From Pseudomonas frederiksbergensis (GTDB lineage Bacteria > Pseudomonadota > Gammaproteobacteria > Pseudomonadales > Pseudomonadaceae), in NCBI RefSeq assembly GCF_001952935.1, contig NZ_CP018319.1:2035501-2099500 (forward strand): a DNA stretch of 64,000 nt, in the 5' to 3' direction. The notes beneath the pieces were generated by a model, which worked only from the letters and a program-made list of their open reading frames with translations, was not told the origin of the DNA and made no database searches. The position numbers and the translations under genes are program-made. Each line of letters begins with the position of its first letter. Position 1 is the first letter of the stretch. Below are positions 9,133-18,014 of the stretch, piece after piece.

Positions 9133-10565
9133 GCCGTAGTGAAACCGTGTGGATCGTCGATGACGACCGTTCTATCCGTTGGGTCCTGGAAAAAGCCTTG
9201 CAGCAGGAAGGCATGACCACGCAAAGCTTCGACAGCGCCGATGGCGTGATGAGCCGCCTGGCGCGCCAGCAGCCGGACGTGATCATCTCCGACATTCGCA
9301 TGCCGGGTGCCAGCGGTCTGGACCTTCTGGCGCGGATTCGCGAACAGCACCCACGACTGCCGGTGATCATCATGACTGCGCACTCCGACCTGGACAGCGC
9401 TGTCGCGTCCTATCAGGGCGGCGCGTTCGAATACTTGCCAAAACCGTTCGACGTCGACGAAGCCGTGTCGCTGGTCAAACGCGCGAACCAGCACGCCCAG
9501 GAACAGCAAGGCCTGGAAGTCCCGGTCGCCTTGACCCGCACCCCGGAAATCATTGGCGAAGCGCCGGCGATGCAGGAAGTGTTTCGCGCCATCGGCCGCT
9601 TGAGCCATTCCAACATTACTGTGCTGATCAACGGCGAATCCGGTACCGGTAAAGAATTGGTGGCACACGCGCTGCACCGTCACAGCCCGCGTGCGGCTTC
9701 GCCGTTCATTGCGCTGAACATGGCAGCGATCCCGAAAGACCTGATGGAATCCGAGCTGTTCGGCCATGAGAAAGGCGCGTTCACCGGCGCGGCCAACCTG
9801 CGTCGCGGGCGTTTTGAACAGGCTGACGGCGGCACGCTGTTCCTTGATGAAATCGGCGACATGCCGGCGGACACCCAGACTCGTTTGCTGCGGGTGTTGG
9901 CGGACGGCGAGTTCTACCGCGTCGGCGGTCATGTTCCGGTGAAAGTCGATGTGCGAATCATCGCCGCGACTCACCAGAATCTGGAAACCCTGGTGCACGC
10001 CGGGAAATTCCGCGAGGACTTGTTCCACCGCCTCAACGTGATTCGTATCCACATTCCACGGCTGTCGGACCGTCGCGAAGACATCCCGACCCTGGCCAAG
10101 CACTTCCTCGGCCGCGCCGCGCAAGAACTGGCGGTAGAGCCGAAGCTGTTGAAAAGCGAAACCGAGGAATACCTGAAAAACCTGCCGTGGGGCGGCAACG
10201 TGCGCCAGCTGGAGAACACCTGTCGCTGGATCACGGTGATGGCTTCGGGTCGCGAAGTGCACATCAGCGATCTGCCGCCGGAGCTGCTGAACCTGCCGCA
10301 GGATTCGGCGCCAGTGACCAACTGGGAGCAAGCGCTGCGCCAGTGGGCCGATCAGGCGTTGGCTCGTGGCCAGTCGAGCCTGCTCGACAGCGCTGTACCG
10401 GCGTTCGAGCGGATCATGATCGAAACCGCCCTCAAACACACCGCCGGCCGCCGCCGCGATGCCGCCGTTTTGCTGGGCTGGGGGCGTAATACCCTGACGC
10501 GCAAGATCAAGGAGTTGGGGATGAAGGTTGACGGTGGGGATGATGATGAGGGGGATGAGGGTTAA
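9129..10565 (+). CDS. glnG: Nitrogen regulation response regulator NtrC
   Basis: A 478-residue sigma-54 activator. The receiver domain has its phospho-acceptor Asp at about 55 (VIISDIRMPG). The AAA+ domain has Walker A GESGTGKE, the sigma-54-contacting GAFTGA loop and Walker B GGTLFLDEIGD. A Fis-type helix-turn-helix ends the protein (RRDAAVLLGWGRNTLTRKI). It should activate glnA at 4358, the repeated RNA at 10862 and probably the permease at 36598. The last codons are Gly/Asp/Glu-rich (DGGDDDEGDEG), which is unusual but harmless. Confidence 0.97.
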   Translation: MSRSETVWIVDDDRSIRWVLEKALQQEGMTTQSFDSADGVMSRLARQQPDVIISDIRMPGASGLDLLARIREQHPRLPVIIMTAHSDLDSAVASYQGGAFEYLPKPFDVDEAVSLVKRANQHAQEQQGLEVPVALTRTPEIIGEAPAMQEVFRAIGRLSHSNITVLINGESGTGKELVAHALHRHSPRAASPFIALNMAAIPKDLMESELFGHEKGAFTGAANLRRGRFEQADGGTLFLDEIGDMPADTQTRLLRVLADGEFYRVGGHVPVKVDVRIIAATHQNLETLVHAGKFREDLFHRLNVIRIHIPRLSDRREDIPTLAKHFLGRAAQELAVEPKLLKSETEEYLKNLPWGGNVRQLENTCRWITVMASGREVHISDLPPELLNLPQDSAPVTNWEQALRQWADQALARGQSSLLDSAVPAFERIMIETALKHTAGRRRDAAVLLGWGRNTLTRKIKELGMKVDGGDDDEGDEG

Positions 10566-10576
10566 TCCCCCCACCT

Positions 10577-10686
10577 GATCGTTCCCACGCTCTGCGTGGG
10601 AATGCCTCAATGGACGCTCTGCGTCCGCTTCGGCAGGGACGCGGAGCGTCCCGGGCTGCATTCCCACGCAGAGCATGGGAACGATC
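10577..10686. repeat. Long inverted-repeat element, copy 2
   Basis: A 110-bp palindromic element, nearly identical to the one at 543-649: same GATCGTTCCCACGC terminal arms and inner GGGACGCGGAGCGTCCCGG arm. One base in the right terminal arm (AGCATGGGAA for AGCGTGGGAA) breaks the pairing. It lies 12 bp after ntrC. Confidence 0.85.
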
Positions 10687-10796
10687 CTCACCACTCTTCC
10701 GTGCACCGCAGCAATGCACCGTGAACCGCAATCGCGCACGGCAACCGATCCAAAACCACGCCTTCATCTGCAAGAAAATCCCTATCGCTGAAACAC

Positions 10797-10823
10797 GAAA
10801 GCCCCGGAATACGGGGCTTTCGA
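10797..10823 (+). terminator. Terminator downstream of ntrC
   Basis: The stem CGAAAGCCCCG / CGGGGCTTTCG has a short loop and separates ntrBC from the sigma-54 unit that follows. There is no long T-run, so its efficiency is uncertain. Confidence 0.6.
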
Positions 10824-10861
10824 CGTTTCAGCAAGACATTCTGTTTCAACTTGTTAAAACC

Positions 10862-10877
10862 TGGCACGCCCCCTGCA
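10862..10877 (+). promoter_or_regulatory. Sigma-54 promoter of the repeated RNA
   Basis: TGGCACGCCCCCTGCA is an excellent -24/-12 match (TGGCACG-N4-YTGCA), with GG and GC 10 bp apart. The predicted start is about 10888. Possible NtrC half sites (GTGCACC, TGCACCG) lie at about 10700-10722. Confidence 0.88.
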
Positions 10878-10887
10878 ATAGTCCATT

Positions 10888-11116
10888 CAGTGATTCGGTT
10901 CACTACCCGGTTTCGGGGACCTTGGTACAGGCAGGCCGGGGATTCCCCTCTTTTACATCGGGCTCACACCGCACAAGCGACGAGCCCAGGCAGTTTTGGG
11001 GCCCTTGATACAGGCAGGTCAGGGGTTCCTTCTTTACACCGGGCTCACGGCGCAATGCGCGAGCCCTGCCGTTTTGGGAACCTTGGTACAGGCAGGCCGG
11101 GGATTCCCTCTTTTAT
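10888..11116 (+). ncRNA. nrsZ: NrsZ-type nitrogen-regulated small RNA
   Basis: About 229 nt without a credible reading frame, starting 11 bp after a sigma-54 promoter just behind ntrC. It holds repeated modules: TTGGTACAGGCAGG-like segments begin at 10922, 11005 and 11083 (periods 83 and 78). Between them are hairpins GGGCTC...GAGCCC at 10960-10987 and 11041-11066. Each module ends in a stem of GGGGACC/GGATTCCC type followed by TCTTTT, and the last one (11075-11116) would serve as terminator. P. aeruginosa NrsZ is an RpoN/NtrC-dependent, processed RNA of similar length at the same locus. The identity is inferred from position, promoter and modular build; I could not align it. Confidence 0.8.
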
Positions 11117-11553
11117 TGCTCCCGGAGATGGATCTCCAGCCGCCAGCGGTCATCGACCTCGCTACCGGCCCACTCGCCTTGCAGTGGCCGGGCCGCCACC
11201 ACCGTCAGCAACAACCCCCCATCGCTCAAACGCACGCGCCAGTTCGCGTTCTTGTCGTTGATTTTGAGCTGACCTTTCTGTGACTTTCCTTCAGCCTCGA
11301 ACAGCAACGCGAGGCTACCGTCGACGAACTCGCCGTGAGCCTTGGGTTCGTTGTTGAACCACACCACCAGCCCATCGTTCGTCACCTCGACCTGCTGCAG
11401 TTCGCTGGGGTCGGGAGTGGTCAGGCGACCGATCATCAGCCCCACCATCACCCCGACAATCGCCAGCGAAGCCATCACCCGCGGGAATAGTTTCGAACGG
11501 TTGTCCGCAGGCGGCGTAGAATGCCGCTCATCTTTACCTTCGGAGCCGTGCAT
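11113..11553 (-). CDS. Single-pass membrane protein of unknown function
   Basis: 146 residues: a charged cytoplasmic N-terminus, one membrane helix (about residues 27-44, VMASLAIVGVMVGLMIGRL) and a periplasmic beta-rich domain. No family recognised. The ATG at 11553 shares two bases with the divergent trmL ATG (CATG), has only a poor ribosome-binding site, and would leave its promoter inside trmL. A later start (GTG/ATG at 11478/11475) is therefore possible. The 3' end meets the terminator of the small RNA on the opposite strand. Confidence 0.7.
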   Translation of the reverse strand: MHGSEGKDERHSTPPADNRSKLFPRVMASLAIVGVMVGLMIGRLTTPDPSELQQVEVTNDGLVVWFNNEPKAHGEFVDGSLALLFEAEGKSQKGQLKINDKNANWRVRLSDGGLLLTVVAARPLQGEWAGSEVDDRWRLEIHLREQ

Positions 11554-12007
11554 GTTTCACGTCATCCTTTTCCAACCAGAAATTCCGCCGAATACCGGCA
11601 ACGTTATCAGGCTGTGCGCCAACAGTGGCTGCCACCTGCATTTGATCGAACCGCTGGGCTTCGAGATGGACGACAAGCGTCTGCGCCGGGCCGGCCTCGA
11701 TTACCACGAGTATGCCACCCTGCAACGCCACGCAGACCTCGCCAGCTGTCTGGAAAGCCTCGGGCATCCTCGGTTGTTCGCCTTCACCACCAAGGGCTCG
11801 CGGCCGTTCCACGATGCCAGCTTCGCCGAGGGCGATGCGTTCCTGTTCGGCCCGGAAAGCCGTGGCTTGCCGACCGAAGTACTCGATGCCCTGCCCAGTG
11901 AACAGCGCCTGCGCCTGCCGATGCGTGAAGGCTGCCGCAGCCTGAACCTGTCCAACACCGTGGCGGTCGCCGTGTACGAAGGCTGGCGCCAGCTCGGGTT
12001 CAAGTAA
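11552..12007 (+). CDS. trmL: tRNA (cytidine/uridine-34 2'-O)-methyltransferase TrmL
   Basis: A 151-residue SPOUT methyltransferase that 2'-O-methylates the wobble base of tRNA-Leu isoacceptors with SAM. The N-terminal HVILFQPEIPPNTGNVIR and the C-terminal knot motifs FGPESRGLP and RSLNLSNTVAVAVYE are complete. The start at 11552 is supported by CGGAG 9 bp upstream and by conservation of MFHVIL. A -10-like TAGAAT lies at 11517. Confidence 0.95.
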   Translation: MFHVILFQPEIPPNTGNVIRLCANSGCHLHLIEPLGFEMDDKRLRRAGLDYHEYATLQRHADLASCLESLGHPRLFAFTTKGSRPFHDASFAEGDAFLFGPESRGLPTEVLDALPSEQRLRLPMREGCRSLNLSNTVAVAVYEGWRQLGFK

Positions 12008-12017
12008 CCTCGTGACT

Positions 12018-12152
12018 GATCGTTCCCACGCTTCGCGTGGGAATGCCTCTAGGGACGCTCCGCGTTCCAGCAGCACCACTGGCGTCGAGCCTGGCACCGG
12101 TGTGACGCGGAGCGTCACGGGCTGCATTCCCACGTGTAGCGTGGGAACGATC
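12018..12152. repeat. Long inverted-repeat element, copy 3 (longer variant)
   Basis: A 135-bp relative of the elements at 543 and 10577. The GATCGTTCCCACGC / GCGTGGGAACGATC arms are kept, but the centre is enlarged by about 25 bp (TTCCAGCAGCACCACTGG...) and the inner arm is diverged (GTGACGCGGAGCGTCACGG). Confidence 0.8.
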
Positions 12153-12165
12153 ATCTCCCGCCCAT

Positions 12166-12196
12166 GAAAAAAGCGCCTGTTATGGCGCTTTTTTCG
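12166..12196. terminator. Bidirectional terminator between trmL and secB
   Basis: The stem AAAAAAGCGCC / GGCGCTTTTTT with the loop TGTTAT is flanked by A- and T-runs, so it can end both trmL and the converging secB operon. Confidence 0.9.
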
Positions 12197-12212
12197 TTAC
12201 TGCATCGAACGC

Positions 12213-12698
12213 TTACTGAACGGTTGGAGTCTCGCCAGCCGCCTGCATGCGTTGCAGCTCTTGTGCGTACAGCGCGTCGAAGTTCACCGGGGCCAGCATC
12301 AGGGCCGGGAACGAACCGCGGGTCACCAGGCTGTCCAGGGTTTCGCGAGCGTACGGGAACAGGATGTTCGGGCAGAACGCGCCGAGGGTGTGGCTCATCG
12401 AAGCGTCGTCGAGGTTCTTGATCAGGAAGATCCCGGCCTGTTGCACTTCAGCGATGAACGCCACTTCTTCACCGTTTTTCACGGTAACGGACAACGTCAG
12501 TACAACTTCGTGGAAGTCGCCTTCCAGAGCCTTTTGACGGGTGTTCAGATCCAGACCGACGCTCGGTTCCCACTGCTGGCGGAAGATTGCCGGGCTTTTC
12601 GGTGCTTCGAAGGACAAGTCACGTACGTAGATGCGCTGCAAGGAGAATTGCGGTGCGGTTTCTTCTTCGCTAGCTGCAGTGTTCTGTTGGTCAGTCAT
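12213..12698 (-). CDS. secB: Protein-export chaperone SecB
   Basis: A 161-residue cytosolic tetrameric chaperone that keeps preproteins unfolded and hands them to SecA. Conserved segments [37 protein letters not shown] and [13 protein letters not shown] (APVNFDALY) are all present. It is the last gene of a three-gene operon behind a rhodanese-like protein and glutaredoxin, an order shared with many gamma-proteobacteria. Confidence 0.98.
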   Translation of the reverse strand: MTDQQNTAASEEETAPQFSLQRIYVRDLSFEAPKSPAIFRQQWEPSVGLDLNTRQKALEGDFHEVVLTLSVTVKNGEEVAFIAEVQQAGIFLIKNLDDASMSHTLGAFCPNILFPYARETLDSLVTRGSFPALMLAPVNFDALYAQELQRMQAAGETPTVQ

Positions 12699-12739
12699 CT
12701 CAGATCCTTTCTGATCTTGGGGTCTTATAGGGAAGGCAT

Positions 12740-12994
12740 TCAGGCCTTGAGCATGGCGTCGAGCTTGCCGGCGCGCTCAAGGGCGAACAAATCATCACAA
12801 CCACCCACGTGGGTGCTGCCAATCCAGATCTGCGGCACGGATGTACGTCCGGCCTTCTGAGCCATGGCGGCACGCACCTGCGGCTTGCCATCGACCTTGA
12901 TCTCTTCGAAGGCCACGCCTTTGTTCTCGAGCAGGTACTTGGCTCGCGAACAGTAAGGGCAGTAATCGCTGGAATAGACGACGACGTTGCTCAT
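12740..12994 (-). CDS. grxC: Glutaredoxin 3
   Basis: An 84-residue glutathione-dependent disulfide reductase with the dithiol active site CPYC at residues 12-15 and the cis-proline region TSVPQIWIG, followed by THVGGCDDL for glutathione binding. It begins one base after the stop of the rhodanese gene and precedes secB by 41 bp, in line with a single transcript. Confidence 0.97.
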   Translation of the reverse strand: MSNVVVYSSDYCPYCSRAKYLLENKGVAFEEIKVDGKPQVRAAMAQKAGRTSVPQIWIGSTHVGGCDDLFALERAGKLDAMLKA

Positions 12995-12995
12995 T

Positions 12996-13409
12996 TCACT
13001 TCACCAGCGGCAGGTTATCGCCTTTCCAGCTGGAAATACCGCCGGAGAGCTTGGCGGCGGTGTAGCCGGACTTCATCAGTTCGCGGGCATGAGTACCAGC
13101 GGTCTGGCCCATGGCATCGACCAGGATGATGGTCTTGGCCTTGTGCTTTTCCAGTTCGCCGACGCGAGCAGTCAGTTTGTCGTGAGGAATGTTCACCGCG
13201 CCAACAATGTGACCGGCGGCGAAGTCTTTGGTCGAACGAATGTCGATCACAACGCCCGCGTCCTTGTTGACCAGCCCGGTCAGTTCACCGGTGCTCAGGC
13301 TGCGGCCGCCGCCTTGCATCTGATAAGCGATCAGCAACGCCAGCAGTACGACGAAGATACCGACGAGCAGATAGTGGTTAGTGGCAAATTCAATCAGGTG
13401 AGCAACCAT
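12996..13409 (-). CDS. Membrane-anchored rhodanese-like protein without active cysteine
   Basis: The start at 13409 gives 137 residues: one N-terminal membrane helix (LLVGIFVVLLALLIAYQM) and a rhodanese fold with VVIDIRSTKDFAAGHIVGAVNIP and GGISSWKGDNLPL. Where active rhodaneses have a loop of CxxGxR type, this protein reads LVDAMGQTAG, so the sulfur-accepting cysteine is absent and sulfurtransferase activity is not expected. It corresponds in position to E. coli YibN. The frame is open 16 codons further upstream without support. Confidence 0.88.
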   Translation of the reverse strand: MVAHLIEFATNHYLLVGIFVVLLALLIAYQMQGGGRSLSTGELTGLVNKDAGVVIDIRSTKDFAAGHIVGAVNIPHDKLTARVGELEKHKAKTIILVDAMGQTAGTHARELMKSGYTAAKLSGGISSWKGDNLPLVK

Positions 13410-13562
13410 CGAAGGAGGTTCCAGGGCGTTAAAATGTCGGCCAGTATACACAGCCACTATGGTGGGCCAAACCCCGTCCGGCGGTGACGTGGATTGAACT
13501 TGCCTTTAAACTGCCACTCCCTTTTCCATCGCCCTCTATTAACTCAGCCACGAGTGGAATCC

Positions 13563-15092
13563 ATGACTACCACGCCTAAACCTTTGGTCCTGATTATTCT
13601 CGACGGCTTCGGTCACAGTGAGAGCCCTGAATCCAACGCCATCTTTGCGGCGAAGAAGCCCGTACTGGACCGTCTGTGGGCCACCGTGCCGAACGGCCTG
13701 ATCTCGGGCAGCGGCATGGACGTCGGCCTGCCGGATGGCCAGATGGGCAACTCCGAAGTCGGCCACATGAACCTCGGCGCCGGCCGCGTGGTGTATCAGG
13801 ACTTCACCCGCGTGACCAAATCGATTCGCGACGGCGAGTTCTTCGAGAACCCGACCATCTGCGCCGCTGTCGATAAAGCCGTCGCTGCCGGCAAAGCCGT
13901 GCATTTCATGGGCCTGCTGTCCGATGGCGGCGTTCACAGCCACCAGGATCACCTGGTTGCCATGGCCGAACTGGCTTTCAAGCGCGGCGCCGAAAAAATC
14001 TATCTGCACGCCTTCCTTGATGGTCGCGACACGCCACCGAAAAGCGCCCAGTCGTCCATCGAACTGCTGGATGCGGCCTTCCAGGCTCTCGGCAAAGGCC
14101 GGATCGCCAGCATTATTGGCCGTTACTACGCCATGGACCGCGACAACCGTTGGGACCGTGTATCCCAGGCTTACAACCTGATTGTCGACGGCAACGGCGA
14201 ATTCAACGCCGCCACCGCTCAGGAAGGCCTGCAAGCGGCGTACGAACGCGGCGAGAGCGACGAATTCGTCAAAGCCACCAGTATCGGCGAGCCGGTGAAA
14301 GTCGAAGATGGCGATGCCGTGGTGTTCATGAACTTCCGCGCTGACCGCGCCCGCGAACTGACCCGCGTGTTCGTCGAAGACGATTTCAAGGAATTTGAAC
14401 GTGCCCGCCAGCCAAAACTGGCCGGCTTCGTCATGCTGACTCAATATGCCGCCAGCATTCCCGCGCCATCGGCCTTCGCCGCGGGCAGCCTGGACAACGT
14501 GCTGGGCGACTACCTGGCGAAAAACGGCAAGACCCAGCTGCGCATTGCCGAAACCGAGAAGTATGCCCACGTGACCTTCTTCTTCTCCGGCGGGCGCGAA
14601 GAACCGTTCCCGGGCGAAGAACGCATCCTGATCCCGTCGCCAAAAGTCGCCACCTATGACTTGCAGCCCGAAATGAGTGCCCCGGAAGTCACCGACCGCA
14701 TCGTCGATGCCATCGAAAACCAGCGTTACGACGTGATCGTGGTCAACTACGCCAACGGCGACATGGTCGGCCACAGCGGCGTGTTCGACGCAGCGGTAAA
14801 AGCCGTTGAATGCCTGGACCTGTGCGTCGGCCGCATCGTCGATGCGCTGGAAACAGTCGGCGGTGAAGCCCTGATCACTGCCGACCACGGCAACGTCGAG
14901 CAGATGTCCGATGAGACCACCGGCCAGGCGCATACCGCCCACACCACCGAGCCGGTGCCGTTCATCTATGTAGGCAAGCGTGACTTCAAGGTTCGCGACG
15001 GCGGCGTGCTGGCAGACGTGGCTCCGACCATGCTGATGTTGATGGGCCTGGAAAAACCGGCTGAGATGACGGGTACTTCGATACTGGTGTAA
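13563..15092 (+). CDS. gpmI: 2,3-bisphosphoglycerate-independent phosphoglycerate mutase
   Basis: A 509-residue Mn-dependent mutase of the alkaline phosphatase superfamily that interconverts 3- and 2-phosphoglycerate. The catalytic serine lies in [10 protein letters not shown] (about S64). Metal ligands are in [22 protein letters not shown] and [10 protein letters not shown]. The start at 13563 follows a GAGTGGAAT region and fits the family; codons upstream to 13494 are not conserved. Confidence 0.98.
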   Translation: MTTTPKPLVLIILDGFGHSESPESNAIFAAKKPVLDRLWATVPNGLISGSGMDVGLPDGQMGNSEVGHMNLGAGRVVYQDFTRVTKSIRDGEFFENPTICAAVDKAVAAGKAVHFMGLLSDGGVHSHQDHLVAMAELAFKRGAEKIYLHAFLDGRDTPPKSAQSSIELLDAAFQALGKGRIASIIGRYYAMDRDNRWDRVSQAYNLIVDGNGEFNAATAQEGLQAAYERGESDEFVKATSIGEPVKVEDGDAVVFMNFRADRARELTRVFVEDDFKEFERARQPKLAGFVMLTQYAASIPAPSAFAAGSLDNVLGDYLAKNGKTQLRIAETEKYAHVTFFFSGGREEPFPGEERILIPSPKVATYDLQPEMSAPEVTDRIVDAIENQRYDVIVVNYANGDMVGHSGVFDAAVKAVECLDLCVGRIVDALETVGGEALITADHGNVEQMSDETTGQAHTAHTTEPVPFIYVGKRDFKVRDGGVLADVAPTMLMLMGLEKPAEMTGTSILV

Positions 15093-15137
15093 TCAAAGGG
15101 GAAATTGCTCAAATCCCCTGAAACAGCACCAATCAAC

Positions 15138-15227
15138 TGTGGGAGCGGGCTTGCTCGCGAAAGCGGTCTGACAGTCAACATTGATGTTGAATGTGCTGTC
15201 CCCTTCGCGAGCAAGCCCGCTCCCACA
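15138..15227. repeat. REPIN (paired inverted REP sequences)
   Basis: TGTGGGAGCGGGCTTGCTCG at the left end is mirrored by CGAGCAAGCCCGCTCCCACA at the right end, with a variable centre of about 40 bp. It sits between gpmI and the envC-like gene; a related pair is at 24196-24285 and a single unit at 52946. Confidence 0.9.
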
Positions 15228-15363
15228 TTGGTTTTGCGGTGTTTTTGGAGCACGTAACGCCCTGAACCCCACTCCAGTCATCACACAGCCCCAATTGGGC
15301 GTTTTTTTTGCAGCGCTTGGCGGGCATACTAGGCCGTCCCTTTCCCTGGTGTCGCCCGCCTCT

Positions 15364-16662
15364 ATGCTTCGCGTCCTGATAGCCCTTGCCCTGACTTGCC
15401 TGCTCCAACCGGCCTTTGCTGACGAGCGCGCGCAAACCCAACAACAGTTGGACGCCACGCGTCAGGACATTGCCGAGCTGAAAAAACTGTTGGGTAAACT
15501 CCAGGAAGAAAAATCCGGAGTGCAGAAAGACCTCAAGGGCACCGAAACCGAGATGGGCAAGCTCGAGAAGCAGGTCGAAGCCCTGCAAAAAGAGCTGAAG
15601 AAAAGCGAATCCGAGCTGCAGCGACTCGATGCCGAGAAAAAAAAACTCCAGAGCGCGCGCATTGAACAGCAACGACTGATCGCCATTCAGGCCCGCGCGG
15701 CCTATCAAAACGGTCGTCAGGAGTACTTGAAGCTGCTGCTCAACCAGCAGAACCCGGAAAAATTCGCCCGCACCCTCACCTATTACGACTACCTGAGCCA
15801 GGCCCGCCTGGAACAGCTGAAGAATTTCAACGAAACCCTGCGCCAACTGGCCAATGTCGAAAAAGACATCGCCATGCAACAGGCGCAATTGCTGGTGCAG
15901 AAAAGCAGCCTCGACAGCCAGCGTGACGAACTCGACAAAGTCCGCAAGGAGCGCCAGCAAGTCCTGGCCAAGCTCAGCGACGACGTGAAAGCCCGCGATC
16001 AGAAGCTGGCGGCCCGCGAGCAGGATCAGGCAGACCTGTCTAAAGTCCTTAAAACCATCGAAGAAACCTTGGCCCGCCAGGCTCGAGAGGCAGAAGAAGC
16101 GCGGCAAAAAGCGCTGATCGCCCAGCAGGAAGCCGAAAAAAAGCGTTTACGTGAGGCCCAGGCTGCAGCAGATGCTGACACCACTGACGCCCCACGCAAA
16201 CCCGTTAGATCGACACCCGGCGCCCTGGTATCAAGTTCAGGCGAGACCTTCGGCGGTCCCTTTGCTTCAAGTCGGGGAAAACTTCCCTGGCCTGTTGATG
16301 GTCGACTGCTGGCACGCTTTGGCGAATCCCGTGGCGACGACGCCCGCACCAAATGGGACGGTGTGATGATCAGCGCCTCCGCCGGCAGTCAGGTGCACGC
16401 CGTGCATGGCGGTCGCGTGGTGTTCGCCGACTGGTTGCGCGGTGCCGGGCTGCTGGTGATTCTTGATCACGGCAACGGTTTCTTGAGTCTTTATGGTCAC
16501 AACCAGACGCTGCTCAAGTCTGCGGGTGACGTGGTTAAAGCCGGTGAGTCCATCTCCACTGTGGGTAACAGTGGCGGGCAGGACACACCAGCGCTGTATT
16601 TCGCTATTCGTCAGCAGGGTCACCCGAGTGATCCAGCGCAATGGTGTCGCGCGCAAGGATAA
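15364..16662 (+). CDS. envC: EnvC-type murein hydrolase activator
   Basis: 432 residues: a signal peptide (MLRVLIALALTCLLQPAFA), a long coiled coil (about residues 22-260, rich in Glu, Lys and Gln), a linker, and a C-terminal LytM/M23 domain. The zinc ligands of active M23 enzymes are missing: the first motif reads TKWDGVMI and the HxH motif reads ALYFAI. It should therefore act, like E. coli EnvC, by activating periplasmic amidases at the septum rather than by cutting peptidoglycan. The gpmI-envC-yibQ order is shared with enterics. Confidence 0.92.
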   Translation: MLRVLIALALTCLLQPAFADERAQTQQQLDATRQDIAELKKLLGKLQEEKSGVQKDLKGTETEMGKLEKQVEALQKELKKSESELQRLDAEKKKLQSARIEQQRLIAIQARAAYQNGRQEYLKLLLNQQNPEKFARTLTYYDYLSQARLEQLKNFNETLRQLANVEKDIAMQQAQLLVQKSSLDSQRDELDKVRKERQQVLAKLSDDVKARDQKLAAREQDQADLSKVLKTIEETLARQAREAEEARQKALIAQQEAEKKRLREAQAAADADTTDAPRKPVRSTPGALVSSSGETFGGPFASSRGKLPWPVDGRLLARFGESRGDDARTKWDGVMISASAGSQVHAVHGGRVVFADWLRGAGLLVILDHGNGFLSLYGHNQTLLKSAGDVVKAGESISTVGNSGGQDTPALYFAIRQQGHPSDPAQWCRAQG

Positions 16663-16693
16663 GCACGCGACCTAATTCAGGAGTTCGTTAGAC

Positions 16694-18013
16694 ATGCTGC
16701 ATTTGTCCCGCCTTACCTCGCTGGCCCTGACGATCGCCCTGGTGATCGGCGCGCCTCTGGCGTTTGCCGCTCAACCGGCCCCGGTGATCGCGCCTGCGGG
16801 CACTGCTGCGACCACCAAGGCGCCGTTGCCTCTGGAAGAGTTGCGCACCTTTGCCGAGGTCATGGATCGGATCAAAGCCGCGTATGTCGAGCCGGTGGAC
16901 GACAAGACCCTGCTGGAAAACGCGATCAAGGGCATGCTCAGCAACCTCGACCCGCACTCCGCCTACCTGGGCCCGGAAGACTTCGCTGAATTGCAGGAAA
17001 GCACCAGCGGCGAATTCGGCGGCCTGGGCATCGAAGTCGGCGCCGAAGACGGTTTCATCAAGGTGGTTTCACCGATCGATGACACGCCGGCCTCCAAGGC
17101 TGGCATTCAGGCCGGCGACTTCATCGTCAAGATCAACGGCCAGCCGACCCGCGGCCAGAGCATGACCGAAGCCGTGGACAAGATGCGCGGCAAGATCGGC
17201 CAGAAAATCACCCTGACCCTGGTGCGTGACGGCGGTGCGCCGTTCGACGTGACCCTGACCCGCGCCATCATTCAAGTGAAGAGCGTGAAGAGCCAACTGC
17301 TGGAGTCCGGCTACGGCTACATCCGCATTACCCAGTTCCAGGTCAAGACCGGCGACGAAGTCTCCAAGGCCTTGGCGAAACTGCGCAAGGACAACGGCAA
17401 GAAGCTCAAAGGCATCATCCTCGACCTGCGGAACAACCCGGGCGGCGTACTGCAAGCGGCGGTGGAAGTGGTCGACCACTTCATCACCAAGGGCCTGATC
17501 GTTTACACCAAGGGTCGTATCGCCAACTCCGAACTGCGCTTCTCTGCCACCGGCAAGGACGAAAGCGAAGCGGTGCCAATGGTCGCGCTGATCAACGGCG
17601 GCAGCGCCTCGGCCTCGGAAATTGTCGCTGGTGCCTTGCAGGATCAGAAACGCGCGGTGGTCATGGGCACCACCAGTTTCGGCAAAGGCTCGGTACAAAC
17701 CGTGCTGCCGCTGAACAACGACCGCGCACTGAAGATCACCACGGCGCTGTACTACACGCCGAACGGCCGCTCGATCCAGGCTCAGGGCATCGTCCCGGAC
17801 ATCGAAGTGCGCAGGGCCAAGATCACCAACGAGCAGGACGGCGAGTACTTCAAGGAAGCCGATCTGCAAGGTCACCTGGGCAATGGCAACGGCGGCGCCG
17901 ACAAACCGACCAGCTCCAGCGGCAAAGCCAAGGCGATGCCGCAGGATGACGATTACCAGTTGGCCCAGGCCCTGAGCCTGCTCAAAGGACTGAGCATCAC
18001 CTCCGGCCGCTGA
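16694..18013 (+). CDS. Periplasmic C-terminal processing protease (S41)
   Basis: A 439-residue CtpA-type serine protease: signal peptide to about residue 26, an N-terminal helical region, a PDZ domain (GLGIEVGAEDGFIKVVSPI...), and the S41 core. The catalytic serine is in NGGSASASEIV (about 303) and the lysine in TTSFGKGSVQT (about 330), forming the Ser-Lys dyad. Its place between the EnvC activator and YibQ suggests a role in cell-wall enzyme turnover. The frame is complete. Confidence 0.94.
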   Translation: MLHLSRLTSLALTIALVIGAPLAFAAQPAPVIAPAGTAATTKAPLPLEELRTFAEVMDRIKAAYVEPVDDKTLLENAIKGMLSNLDPHSAYLGPEDFAELQESTSGEFGGLGIEVGAEDGFIKVVSPIDDTPASKAGIQAGDFIVKINGQPTRGQSMTEAVDKMRGKIGQKITLTLVRDGGAPFDVTLTRAIIQVKSVKSQLLESGYGYIRITQFQVKTGDEVSKALAKLRKDNGKKLKGIILDLRNNPGGVLQAAVEVVDHFITKGLIVYTKGRIANSELRFSATGKDESEAVPMVALINGGSASASEIVAGALQDQKRAVVMGTTSFGKGSVQTVLPLNNDRALKITTALYYTPNGRSIQAQGIVPDIEVRRAKITNEQDGEYFKEADLQGHLGNGNGGADKPTSSSGKAKAMPQDDDYQLAQALSLLKGLSITSGR

Positions 18014-18014
18014 G

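Noticed and set aside
10914..11116. CRISPR array
   Set aside because: The repeats are few, imperfect, 78-83 bp apart with structured interiors, and no cas genes occur in the window.
10610..11283. Overlapping open frames across the small-RNA locus
   Set aside because: They run through an inverted-repeat element and hairpin modules, with repeated low-complexity peptides and no start signals.
16267..16662. Catalytic M23 peptidase
   Set aside because: The LytM domain of the EnvC-like protein lacks the HxxxD and HxH metal ligands.
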